A stretch of 64,000 bases of DNA from Apostichopus japonicus. Lineage: Eukaryota > Echinodermata > Holothuroidea > Aspidochirotida > Stichopodidae. How positions within the stretch are numbered: position 1 is the first letter of the stretch; each line of letters begins with the position of its first letter. Positions 39,137-51,075 of the stretch are shown here, piece after piece. The stretch lies in the NCBI RefSeq assembly GCF_037975245.1, contig NC_092582.1:26474077-26538076 (forward strand), given 5' to 3'. The position numbers were made by a program, and so were the translations under genes. A model generated the notes under the pieces. It did no database searches, was not told the DNA's origin, and saw only the letters and a program-made list of their open reading frames with translations.

Positions 39137-39809
39137 CTGTTAATAGAAAACAAATTCATAAAGCATTCAACTCTCACTGGAGCAAATAATAGCACAAAAC
39201 AGCTGTAGATGCAATATTAATGACACTGCTAAACCATAGCATAGCTTACTTTGCATAAATATATAAAGATTAGGGCTACAGAAAGACCCTAACAGGTAAA
39301 TACAAATCCCACAGCAGTTTGTTACACCTTAGATCCTTTGGACTCCTCCCATCCACCCCCCCCCCCCCACCCCGGCCCTCCCCTTCTCCCAGAGTGTTTC
39401 TACTGGAACTTACATTTCAAAATACTTTAGAGATGGAGTTATTCAACTTTTGCAAACCTAAACTGAGATTGTACTAATTAGAGGTTTTGTTTTCCATTCC
39501 ATCACACTATAGCCTGTCATCAATTAAATTCTTAATTCTGGGTAATTTTTAATACCTGGGTATGCCAACAAAACAAGCTCTGCTTCAACATATAATTATA
39601 AATCAAATAAATTATACACACCCTTCAGTATATAAATATGGTTAGTATGCTTCTTATTACCATTCTTAAGTGTTTTATCCAATTCATCATTCTGTGTCCC
39701 ACAATGAAAACCAAGATTATGTCATGCCTTATTTTGGCCAACTATTGATCTTAAAATGCTACTACCAGATTGTGAGCAATTCAACATAATATGCAGATTT
39801 ATATCTTAC
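39137..39809. other. Intron without tandem repeats
   Basis: This 673 bp intron between exons 39810 and 39009 is one of the few in the gene without a minisatellite. It has only a C-rich run (about 39355-39375) and AT-rich unique sequence. Confidence 0.6.
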
Positions 39810-39875
39810 CTCGTCGGTCATGGGGTACTTGACTTCAATATGAAATGCCAAATCCTCATTAACACTTTCTAAAGC
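39810..39875 (-). CDS. GPCPD1: GPCPD1-like exon with the IEVK metal-ligand strand
   Basis: The 66-base exon (22 codons, phase 0 at both ends) lies between TTCTGCAG and GTAAG. It encodes ALESVNEDLAFHIEVKYP and MTDE. The Glu in HIEVK corresponds to the third metal ligand of GDPD enzymes, and the Lys is the usual substrate-phosphate contact (family knowledge). Being symmetric, the exon could be skipped without a frameshift, but skipping would remove the metal ligand. Confidence 0.93.
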
Positions 39876-39929
39876 CTGCAGAAATAGAAAACAAACAAGT
39901 CATTACATAAAGCTACAGTTTAATTTACT

Positions 39930-42900
39930 GCTCTTATCATCCTTCCATTCTGAGGTTCAAATATTAGAAACGAGCTTTATTTCTCAACAGTTACAGTGGC
40001 GCAGTTGGTAGTTCCCAGTAACAGGGAGAGAGAGACAAATGGCATGTCTGGGTTCAAACCCCAGTCAAGGCAGTTTGCTTTTGCTGTTCTTATACCTCTT
40101 GCTTCCATTAGGAACCTTAAATATTAGAAACGAGCATTATTTCTCAACAGTTACAGTGGCGCAGTTGGTAGTTCCCAGTAACAGGGAGAGAGAGACAAAT
40201 GGCATGTCTGGGTTCAAACCCCAGTCAAGGCAGTTTGCTTTTGCTGTTCTTATACCTCTTGCTTCCATTAGGAACCTTAAATATTAGAAACGAGCATTAT
40301 TTCTCAACAGTTACAGTGGCGCAGTTGGTAGTTCCCTGTAACAGGGAGAGAGAGACAAATGGCATGTCTGGGTTCAAACCCCAGTCAAGGCAGTTTGCTT
40401 TTGCTGTTCTTATACCTCTTGCTTCCATTAGGAACCTTAAATATTAGAAACGAGCATAATTGCTCAACAGTTACAGTGGCGCAGTTGGTAGTTCCCAGTA
40501 ACAGGGAGAGAGAGACAAATGGCATGTCTGGGTTCAAACCCCAGTCAAGGCAGTTTGCTTTTGCTGTTCTTATACCTTTGCTTCCATTAGGAACCTTAAA
40601 TATTAGAAACGAGCATTATTTCTCAACAGTTACAGTGGCGCAGTTGGTAGTTCCCAGTAACAGGGAGAGAGAGACAAATGGCATGTCTGGGTTCAAACCC
40701 CAGTCAAGGCAGTTTGCTTTTGCTGTTCTTATACCTCTTGCTTCCATTAGGAACCTTAAATATTAGAAACGAGCATTATTTCTCAACAGTTACAGTGGCG
40801 CAGTTGGTAGTTCCCTGTAACAGGGAGAGAGAGACAAATGGCATGTCTGGGTTCAAACCCCAGTCAAGGCAGTTTGCTTTTGCTGTTCTTATACCTCTTG
40901 CTTCCATTAGGAACCTTAAATATTAGAAACGAGCATAATTGCTCAACAGTTACAGTGGCGCAGTTGGTAGTTCCCAGTAACAGGGAGAGAGAGACAAATG
41001 GCATGTCTGGGTTCAAACCCCAGTCAAGGCAGTTTGCTTTTGCTGTTCTTATACCTTTGCTTCCATTAGGAACCTTAAATATTAGAAACGAGCATTATTT
41101 CTCAACAGTTACAGTGGCGCAGTTGGTAGTTCCCAGTAACAGGGAGAGAGAGACAAATGGCATGTCTGGGTTCAAACCCCAGTCAAGGCAGTTTGCTTTT
41201 GCTGTTCTTATACCTCTTGCTTCCATTAGGAACCTTAAATATTAGAAACGAGCATTATTTCTCAACAGTTACAGTGGCGCAGTTGGTAGTTCCCTGTAAC
41301 AGGGAGAGAGAGACAAATGGCATGTCTGGGTTCAAACCCCAGTCAAGGCAGTTTGCTTTTGCTGTTCTTATACCTCTTGCTTCCATAAGGAACCTTAAAT
41401 ATTAGAAACGAGCATTATTTCTCAACAGTTACAGTGGCGCAGTTGGTAGTTCCCTGTAACAGGGAGAGAGAGACAAATGGCATGTCTGGGTTCAAACCCC
41501 AGTCAAGGCAGTTTGCTTTTGCTGTTCTTATACCTCTTGCTTCCACTAGGAACCTTAAATATTAGAAACGAGCATTATTTCTCAACAGTTACAGTGGTGC
41601 AGTTGGTAGTTCCCTGTAACAGGGAGAGAGAGACAAATGGCATGTCTGGGTTCAAACCCCAGTCAAGGCAGTTTGCTTTTGCTGTTCTTTTACCTCTTGC
41701 TTCCATTAGGAACCTTAAATATTAGAAACGAGCATTATTTCTCAACAGTTACAGTGGCGCAGTTGGTAGTTCCCTGTAACAGGGAGAGAGAGACAAATGG
41801 CATGTCTGGGTTCAAACCCCAGTCAATGCAGTTTGCTTTTGCTGTTCTTATACCTCTTGCTTCCATAAGGAACGTTAAATATTAGAAACGAGCATTATTT
41901 CTCAACAGTTACAGTGGCGCAGTTGGTAGTTCCCAGTAACAGGGAGAGAGAGACAAATGGCATGTCTGGGTTCAAACCCCAGTCAAGGCAGTTTGCTTTT
42001 GCTGTTCTTATACCTCTTGCTTCCATTAGGAACCTTAAATATTAGAAACGAGCATTATTTCTCAACAGTTACAGTGGCGCAGTTGGTAGTTCCCTGTAAC
42101 AGGGAGAGAGAGACAAATGGCATGTCTGGGTTCAAACCCCAGTCAAGGCAGTTTGCTTTTGCTGTTCTTATACCTCTTGCTTCCATTAGGAACCTTAAAT
42201 ATTAGAAACGAGCATAATTGCTCAACAGTTACAGTGGCGCAGTTGGTAGTTCCCAGTAACAGGGAGAGAGAGACAAATGGCATGTCTGGGTTCAAACCCC
42301 AGTCAAGGCAGTTTGCTTTTGCTGTTCTTATACCTTTGCCTCCCTTAGGAACCTTAAATATTAGAAACGAGCATTATTTCTCAACAGTTACAGTGGCGCA
42401 GTTGGTAGTTCCCAGTAACAGGGAGAGAGAGACAAATGGCATGTCTGGGTTCAAACCCCAGTCAAGGCAGTTTGCTTTTGCTGTTCTTATACCTCTTGCT
42501 TCCATTAGGAACCTTAAATATTAGAAACGAGCATTATTTCTCAACAGTTACAGTGGCGCAGTTGGTAGTTCCCTGTAACAGGGAGAGAGAGACAAATGGC
42601 ATGTCTGGGTTCAAACCCCAGTCAAGGCAGTTTGCTTTTGCTGTTCTTATACCTCTTGCTTCCATAAGGAACCTTAAATATTAGAAACGAGCATTATTTC
42701 TCAACAGTTACAGTGGCGCAGTTGGTAGTTCCCTGTAACAGGGAGAGAGAGACAAATGGCATGTCTGGGTTCAAACCCCAGTCAAGGCAGTTTGCTTTTG
42801 CTGTTCTTATACCTCTTGCTTCCACTAGGAACCTTAAATATTAGAAACGAGCATTATTTCTCAACAGTTACAGTGGTGCAGTTGGTAGTTCCCTGTAACA

Positions 42901-43600
42901 GGGAGAGAGAGACAAATGGCATGTCTGGGTTCAAACCCCAGTCAAGGCAGTTTGCTTTTGCTGTTCTTTTACCTCTTGCTTCCATTAGGAACCTTAAATA
43001 TTAGAAACGAGCATTATTTCTCAACAGTTACAGTGGCGCAGTTGGTAGTTCCCTGTAACAGGGAGAGAGAGACAAATGGCATGTCTGGGTTCAAACCCCA
43101 GTCAATGCAGTTTGCTTTTGCTGTTCTTATACCTCTTGCTTCCATAAGGAACGTTAAATATTAGAAACGAGCATTATTTCTCAACAGTTACAGTGGCGCA
43201 GTTGGTAGTTCCCTGTAACAGGGAGAGAGAGACAAATGGCATGTCTGGGTTCAAACCCCAGTCAAGGCAGTTTGCTTTTGCTGTTCTTATACCTCTTGCT
43301 TCCATTAGGAACCTTAAATATTAGAAACGAGCATTATTTCTCAACAGTTACAGTGGCGCAGTTGGTAGTTCCCTGTAACAGGGAGAGAGAGACAAATGGC
43401 ATGTCTGGGTTCAAACCCCAGTCAAGGCAGTTTGCTTTTTCTGTTCATATACCTCTTGCTTCCATTAGGAACCTTAAATATTAGAAACGAGCATTATTTC
43501 TCAACAGTTACAGTGGTGCAGTTGGTAGTTCCCTGTATCAGGGAGAGAGAGACAAATTGCATGTCTGGGGTTCAATTCCAGGTAGAGGCTTTTACTTGGA
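39930..43600 (+). repeat. Tandem array of a 160 bp tRNA-like (SINE-related) unit, 23 copies
   Basis: Each unit contains TGGCGCAGTTGG, which fits the Pol III A-box consensus TRGYNNARNNGG, and about 42 bases later GGTTCAAACCC, which fits the B-box GGTTCRANNCC. The B box sits in a perfect T-arm hairpin (CTGGG, TTCAAAC loop, CCCAG). A TTTT run lies about 18 bases further on. Copies start every 160 bp (occasionally 159). A block of about 1279 bp is repeated, with 40.68-41.9 kb matching 41.96-43.2 kb variant by variant. An anticodon arm and a paired acceptor stem are missing, so these are not tRNA genes. The 82 and 135 codon frames are by-products. Confidence 0.95.
39997..40082 (+). promoter_or_regulatory. 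Internal Pol III promoter and T-run terminator of the first tRNA-like unit
   Basis: A box at 39997-40008, B box at 40051-40061, TTTT at 40079-40082. The spacing fits a type 2 Pol III promoter and predicts a transcript of roughly 95-100 bases. The same arrangement repeats in each of the 23 units; a few have TGGTGCAGTTGG instead, which still fits the consensus. Confidence 0.6.
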
Positions 43601-43639
43601 GAAGGTGGAAGTATAAATATAAGAAACAAAGTTAAGCCA

Positions 43640-43735
43640 TTGGGAACCAAAATGGTGTAATGGGTAGCTCCACTGCCTTTGGATCATTGGATCTTCCTGT
43701 CGGTGTGGGTTCAAGTCCTGGTAAGCAGTAGCTGC
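43640..43735 (+). mobile_element. Second tRNA-like element (SINE head)
   Basis: TGGTGTAATGGG (43653-43664) matches the A box and GGTTCAAGTCC (43708-43718) matches the B box, 43 bases apart. It differs in sequence from the 160 bp array next to it and occurs once. A tRNA-derived SINE head is the likeliest reading; I see no clean seven-base acceptor stem for a functional tRNA. Confidence 0.6.
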
Positions 43736-43934
43736 AAAAGGACTCTACTGGATGGGATTGGTCCACAGTTGTGCGGCCTCCCTCCCCCCTGACAAGGTTC
43801 CCAAGCGGTCACGACGAGTTGCGCGGATTCTCTCCCCCTGACAAGGTTCCCCCCCCCCACCAGGGGGAAAATCTTTTGGAGAAAATGTACTGTCCCCACA
43901 ATGTACTGTTCTAATGCATGCTAAAATGCTGTTC

Positions 43935-44010
43935 TACCTTATGGTCTGGTGGTAGAGCAAAGAAATTTGCAGCACAAGATCCCTGGTTCAGTCCCGACTA
44001 CAACTCCTTT
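43935..44010 (+). mobile_element. Third tRNA-like element (degenerate SINE head)
   Basis: TGGTCTGGTGG (from 43942) and GGTTCAGTCCC (43985-43995) resemble A and B boxes with one mismatch each. It lies about 290 bp from the second tRNA-like element and differs from it. It is probably an old SINE. Confidence 0.5.
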
Positions 44011-44822
44011 TGCAAGAAGTTGCAGGCTATGTCGAGAGACACAAAGAAGACACGACACAAAACATTTTGAATGTCTTCCCATTTTTGTATTGATGTTACA
44101 GGAGGGAATGATATATCTTCATGTAATATTTAACAATTATTAAAAATTAAAAAAGGCTTGTATATAAAAATAAAAAAATTCTAATTTTGCATTTGTCATT
44201 AACATAATTAATCTCACCATTCCCTTACATGGATAGGTCAATTTTGCCAACTTATGACCCTATGGCAGGATGAAATGTACGGGACAGAACTTTTCACCCC
44301 ACTTTTGAGTAAAAAAATAAACTTTAAGATCTATTTTGGGGGGGCTTTAACATTATCTAACACTAAAGAAACATAAAGATGTATGGGAATGAAATAACCT
44401 CTTCATTTAGTTATAACCAACATTTCCAGTAGTACTGTATATGAATTATTTCTGTTAACCAGCCTTGATGCCTTGGATATTTTTTTGCATTTCCAGGTGG
44501 CCTCAGATGCAATTTGATGCAATATAGCGCACTTCAACACCCACTCCATTTTGTAAATAATTTTGCATTTTCACCTGGCCTTAGATGCAATTGGTGCTCC
44601 ATATGAGATTTTTTCTAGGGTTCTTCTAGTCATTATGCAGCATCCACTAATCAAGTATGATGTCAAACCAGGATGACCTTGTTGAGTTTACAAGCCAAGG
44701 TAACACACAAACATACTTACACAGACACATACAAAACACAAGCAAACTTACAAACACCCACACACACTTACACATGCGCACATGATTTTTCAAGGAATCA
44801 TTCAGGATAATAAAACTATTAC
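44011..44822. other. Intron sequence with a small internal duplication
   Basis: No exon or RNA gene is seen. A stretch near 44488-44522 (TTTTGCATTTCCAGGTGGCC and following) recurs in diverged form near 44560-44592. A CA-rich stretch lies at about 44705-44785. Confidence 0.5.
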
Positions 44823-44893
44823 CTCCTGGACTGTAGGTAGAGGTCTATGATCAACAGATATCTCTCCCGGCTCCAGAAAAGAACACTTCCAAT
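44823..44893 (-). CDS. GPCPD1: GPCPD1-like exon: HRPLPTVQE segment
   Basis: The 71-base exon follows TTGTTTTAG. Its first two bases complete an Asp codon left by the 37-base exon at 52202. It encodes WKCSFLEPGEISVDHRPL and PTVQE, and ends in phase 0 before GTAAT. In GPCPD1 the equivalent reads NQPFPSLKMVLE in human (from memory): the loop and helix leading into the IEIK strand. Confidence 0.9.
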
Positions 44894-44984
44894 CTAAAAC
44901 AAAAAATAAAATTGAAATTAGCTTCTTTACATCCAAACTGCAGCACATACAGCAAAAGTATAAGAACTAAAACCTGAAATTTCT

Positions 44985-47900
44985 GGTGTAATGCGATTTA
45001 GAAACATTCTTAAGTGTGTGTTTGTTTCTGTGTCATTGGGAATGAGATTTAGAGACATTCTTAGGTGTGTGTACGTTTCTGTGTCATTGGGAATGAGATT
45101 TAGAAACATTCTTAGGTGTGTGTACGTTTCTGTGTCATTGTGGAATGTGATTTAGAAACATTCTTATGTGTGTGTACGTTTCTGTGTCATTGTAGAATGA
45201 GATTTAGAAACATTCTTATGTGTGTGTACGTTTCTGTGTCATTGTGGAATGAGATTTAGAAACATTCTTATGTGTGTGTACGTTTCTGTGTCATTGTGGA
45301 ATGAGATTTAGAAACATTCTTAGGTGTGTGTACGTTTCTGTGTCATTGGGAATGAGATTTAGAAACATTCTTAGGTGTGTGTACGTTTCTGTGTCATTGT
45401 GGAATGAGATTTAGAAACATTCTTAGGTGTGTGTACGTTTCTGTGTCATTGTGGAATGTGATTTAGAAACATTCTTATGTGTGTGTACGTTTCTGTGTCA
45501 TTGTGGAATGAGATTTAGAAACATTCTTAGGTGTGTGTACGTTTCTGTGTCATTGTGGAATGTGATTTAGAAACATTCTTAGGTGTGTGTACGTTTCTGT
45601 GTCATTGTGGAATGAGATTTAGAAACATTCTTAGGTGTGTGTACGTTTCTGTGTCATTGTGGAATGAGATTTAGAAACATTCTTATGTGTGTGTACGTTT
45701 CTGTGTCATTGTGGAATGAGATTTAGAAACATTCTTAGGTGTGTGTACGTTTCTGTGTCATTGTGGAATGAGATTTAGAAACATTCTTAGGTGTGTGTAC
45801 CTTTCTGTGTCATTGTGGAATGAGATTTAGAAACATTCTTATGTGTGTGTACGTTTCTGTGTCATTGTGGAATGAGATTTAGAAACATTCTTAGGTGTGT
45901 GTACGTTTCTGTGTCATTGTGGAATGAGATTTAGAAACATTCTTAGGTGCGTGTACGTTTCTGTGTCATTGTGGAATGTGATTTAGAAACATTCTTAGGT
46001 GCGTGTACGTTTCTGTGTCATTGTGGAATGTGATTTAGAAACATTCTTAGGTGCGTGTACGTTTCTGTGTCATTGTGGAATGAGATTTAGAAACATTCTT
46101 AGGTGCGTGTACGTTTCTGTGTCATTGTGGAATGAGATTTAGAAACATTCTTAGGTGTGTGTACGTTTCTGTGTCATTGTGGAATGAGATTTAGAAACAT
46201 TCTTATGTGTGTGTACGTTTCTGTGTCATTGTGGAATGTGATTTAGAAACATTCTTAGGTGTGTGTACGTTTCTGTGTCATTGTGGAATGAGATTTAGAA
46301 ACATTCTTAGGTGTGTGTACGTTTCTGTGTCATTGTGGAATGAGATTTAGAAACATTCTTATGTGTGTGTACGTTTCTGTGTCATTGTGGAATGAGATTT
46401 AGAAACATTCTTATGTGTGTGTACGTTTCTGTGTCATTGTGGAATGAGATTTAGAAACATTCTTAGGTGTGTGTACCTTTCTGTGTCATTGTGGAATGAG
46501 ATTTAGAAACATTCTTATGTGTGTGTACGTTTCTGTGTCATTGTGGAATGAGATTTAGAAACATTCTTATGTGTGTGTACGTTTCTGTGTCATTGTGGAA
46601 TGAGATTTAGAAACATTCTTAGGTGTGTGTACGTTTCTGTGTCATTGTGGAATGAGATTTAGAAACATTCTTAGGTGTGTGTACGTTTCTGTGTCATTGT
46701 GGAATGAGATTTAGAAACATTCTTAGGTGTGTGTACGTTTCTGTGTCATTGTGGAATGTGATTTAGAAACATTCTTATGTGTGTGTACGTTTCTGTGTCA
46801 TTGTGGAATGAGATTTAGAAACATTCTTATGTGTGTGTACGTTTCTGTGTCATTGTGGAATGAGATTTAGAAACATTCTTATGTGTGTGTACGTTTCTGT
46901 GTCATTGTGGAATGAGATTTAGAAACATTCTTAGGTGTGTGTACGTTTCTGTGTCATTGGGAATGAGATTTAGAAACATTCTTAGGTGTGTGTACGTTTC
47001 TGTGTCATTGTGGAATGAGATTTAGAAACATTCTTAGGTGTGTGTACGTTTCTGTGTCATTGTGGAATGTGATTTAGAAACATTCTTATGTGTGTGTACG
47101 TTTCTGTGTCATTGTGGAATGAGATTTAGAAACATTCTTATGTGTGTGTACGTTTCTGTGTCATTGTGGAATGAGATTTAGAAACATTCTTATGTGTGTG
47201 TACGTTTCTGTGTCATTGTGGAATGAGATTTAGAAACATTCTTATGTGTGTGTACGTTTCTGTGTCATTGTGGAATGAGATTTAGAAACATTCTTATGTG
47301 TGTGTACGTTTCTGTGTCATTGTAGAATGAGATTTAGAAACATTCTTATGTGTGTGTACGTTTCTGTGTCATTGTGGAATGAGATTTAGAAACATTCTTA
47401 TGTGTGTGTACGTTTCTGTGTCATTGTGGAATGAGATTTAGAAACATTCTTAGGTGTGTGTACGTTTCTGTGTCATTGGGAATGAGATTTAGAAACATTC
47501 TTAGGTGTGTGTACGTTTCTGTGTCATTGTGGAATGAGATTTAGAAACATTCTTAGGTGTGTGTACGTTTCTGTGTCATTGTGGAATGTGATTTAGAAAC
47601 ATTCTTATGTGTGTGTACGTTTCTGTGTCATTGTGGAATGAGATTTAGAAACATTCTTATGTGTGTGTACGTTTCTGTGTCATTGTGGAATGAGATTTAG
47701 AAACATTCTTAGGTGTGTGTACGTTTCTGTGTCATTGGGAATGAGATTTAGAAACATTCTTATGTGTGTGTACGTTTCTGTGTCATTGTGGAATGAGATT
47801 TAGAAACATTCTTATGTGTGTGTACATTTCTGTGTCATTGTGGAATGAGATTTAGAAACATTCTTAGGTGTGTGTACGTTTCTGTGTCATTGTGGAATGT

Positions 47901-48150
47901 GATTTAGAAACATTCTTAGGTGTGTGTACGTTTCTGTGTCATTGTGGAATGTGATTTAGAAACATTCTTAGGTGTGTGTACGTTTCTGTGTCATTGTGGA
48001 ATGAGATTTAGAAACATTCTTAGGTGTGTGTACGTTTCTGTGTCATTGTGGAATGAGATTTAGAAACATTCTTAGGTGTGTGTACGTTTCTGTGTCATTG
48101 GGAATGTGCTTTAGAAACATTCTTAGGAGTGTGTACGGTTCTGTGTGATC
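44985..48150. repeat. Minisatellite, 52 bp unit, about 60 copies
   Basis: The unit contains GTACGTTTCTGTGTCATTG, then TGGAATGAGATTTAGAAAC and ATTCTTAGG. Variants differ at a few sites (AGGTGTGTG or ATGTGTGTG; GAGATTT or GTGATTT; GGGAATG lacking two bases). The array begins about 90 bp from the acceptor of exon 44823-44893. Each unit also carries a short TG run. Confidence 0.95.
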
Positions 48151-48559
48151 GTTAATTTTGGCCGCAAAGTTTAACTTCCAGTTATCACCAATCTCCACCT
48201 CTACATGGCTTTAAGATTGCGTGCATAGTTGAATTTCAAACTGTTTGTTTTGATACACTCCACATACAGACATGACCAGCAACTTATTAACATGGTGCCT
48301 AGATCACACATAATTATATATACATTAGCTTGCCTTTGCATAAGGTTTATAAAAGGTATTTGTCATTAACACATAGTCAGTGCTACAGATTAACCATCAC
48401 CAGTATACCTGCATTATTAATCACAAGAATTTCACAACTATTCATCAACCTATACACAGAGATAAGAGAACAGTGCCAAATGTGTTACACTGTTAAGGTG
48501 TACAGGAGACTGATTCTGTCAATATTTCTGTATGTCTCTCTGTCTGTTACCTAAGTAAG
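48151..48559. other. Intron spacer between two arrays
   Basis: About 400 bp of unique sequence without recognised features. A 74-codon plus-strand frame (48330-48554) has no motif I know and no supporting context. Confidence 0.5.
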
Positions 48560-51075
48560 ACTCTGGCATTACAATAAAGAGTAACCTACAGTAGGTACAG
48601 TAAGATTAACACCTATACCATATAGAGTAAAGTGAAAGTCACACATGCATTTTATAATGTCTTTGCCACACTCTGGTGTTACCATATAGAGTAACCTAGG
48701 TAAGATTCACACCTATACCATATAGGGTAAATCAGAGTCACACCTGCATTTTATAATGTCTTTTCCACACTCTGGTGTTACCGTATAGAGTAACCTACAG
48801 TAGGTAAGATTAACACATATACCATATAGAGTAAAGTGAGTCACACCTGCATTTTATGTCTTTACCACACTCTGGTGTTACCGTATAGAGTAACCTACAG
48901 TAGGTAAGATTAACACCTATACCATATAGAGTAAAGTGAGAGTCACACATGCATTTTATAATGTCTTTGCCACACTCTGGTGTTACAATATAGAGTAACC
49001 TAGGTAAGATTAACACCTATACCATATTGAGTTAAGTGAGAGTCACACATGCATTTTATAATGTCTTTGCCACACTCTGGTGTTACAATATAGAGTAACC
49101 CAGGTAAGATTCACACCTGTACCATATAGAGTACCCTAGGTAAGATTCACACCCATACCAAGTACAATAAAGTGAGAGTCACACCTGCATTATATAATGT
49201 CTTTACCACACTCTGGTGTTACCATAAAGAGTAACCTAGGTAAGATTAATACCTATACCATATAGAGTAAAGTGAGAGTCACACCTGCATTTTATAATGT
49301 CTTTACCACACTCTGGTGTTACCATATAGAGTAACCTAGGTAAGATTCACACCTATACCAAATAGGGTAAATCAGAGTCACACCTGCATTTTATAATGTC
49401 TTTTCCACACTCTGGTGTTACCGTATAGAGTAACCTACAGTAGGTAAGATTAACACATATACCATATAGAGTAAAGTGAGAGTCACACCTGCATTTTATA
49501 ATGTCTTTACCACACTCTGGTGTTACCGTATAGAGTAACCTAGGTAAGATTAACACATATACCATATAGAGTAAAGTGAGAGTCACACCTGCGTTTTATA
49601 ATGTCTTTTCCACACTCTGGTGTTACCATATAGAGTAACCTACAGTAGGTAAGATTAACACATATACCATATAGAGTAAAGTGAGAGTCACACCTGCATT
49701 TTATAATGTCTTTACCACACTCTGGTGTTACCGTATAGAGTAACCTAGGTAAGATTAACACATATACCATATAGAGTAAAGTGAGAGTCACACCTGCGTT
49801 TTATAATGTCTTTTCCACACTCTGGTGTTACAATATAGAGTAACCTAGGTAAGATTAACACATATACCATATAGAGTAAAGTGAGAGTCACACCTGCGTT
49901 TTATAATGTCTTTTCCACACTCTGGTGTTACAATATAGAGTAACCTAGGTAAGATTAACACATATACCATATAGAGTAAAGTGAGAGTCACACCTGCGTT
50001 TTATAATGTCTTTTCCACACTCTGGTGTTACCGTATAGAGTAACCTAGGTAAGATTCACACCTATACCATATAGAGTAAAGTGAGAGTCACACCTGCATT
50101 TTATAATGTCTTTGCCACACTTTTGTGTTACCATATAGAGTAACCTAGGTAAGATAAACACATATACCATATAGAGTAAAGTGAGAGTCACACCTGCAGT
50201 TTATAATGTCTTTACCACACTCTGGTGTTACCATAAAGAGTAACCTACAGTAGGTAAGATTCACACATATATCATATAGAGTAAAGTGAGAGTCACACCT
50301 GCATTTTATAATGTCTTTACCACACTCTGGTGTTACCATAAAGAGTAACCTAGGTAAGATTAACACATATACCATATAGAGTAAAGTGAGAGTCACACCT
50401 GCGTTTTATAATGTCTTTACCACACTCTGGTGTTACCATAAAGAGTAACCTAGGTAAGATTAACACATATACCATATAGAGTAAAGTGAGAGTCACACCT
50501 GCGTTTTATAATGTCTTTTCCACACTCTGGTGTTACCGTATAGAGTAACCTAGGTAAGATTAACACCTATACCATATAGAGTAAAGTGAGAGTCACACCT
50601 GCATTTTATAATGTCTTTGCCACACTTTTGTGTTACCATATAGAGTAACCTAGGTAAGATAAACACATATACCATATAGAGTAAAGTGAGAGTCACACCT
50701 GCAGTTTATAATGTCTTTACCACACTCTGGTGTTACCATAAAGAGTAACCTACAGTAGGTAAGATTAACACATATACCATATAGAGTAAAGTGAGAGTCA
50801 CACCTGCGTTTTATGTCTTTTCCACACTCTGGTGTTACCATATAGAGTAACCTACAGTAGGTAAGATTAACACATATACCATATAGAGTAAAGTGAGAGT
50901 CACACCTGCGTTTTATGTCTTTTCCACACTCTGGTGTTACCATATAGAGTAACCTACAGTAGGTAAGATTCACACATATATCATATAGAGTAAAGTGAGA
51001 GTCACACCTGCATTTTATAATGTCTTTTCCACACTCTGGTGTTACCATATAGAGTAACCTAGGTAAGAGTCTGTA
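48560..51075. repeat. Minisatellite, 100 bp unit (105-106 bp variant), about 25 copies
   Basis: Each unit contains ACCATATAGAGTAA twice, once before CCTAGGTAAGATTAACAC and once before AGTGAGAGTCACACC, so it is an internal dimer of about 50 bp half-units. A longer variant has CCTACAGTAGGTAAG instead of CCTAGGTAAG. It lies in the 7.3 kb intron between exons 52202 and 44823, beside the 52 bp array. Confidence 0.94.

Noticed and set aside
39990-40082. True tRNA gene
   Set aside because: A and B boxes and a T arm are present, but there is no anticodon arm and no 7 bp acceptor stem pairing; the unit is better called SINE-like.
40039-43635. Plus-strand frames of 82 and 135 codons
   Set aside because: They are translations of the tRNA-like repeat unit, identical from unit to unit, with no protein family.
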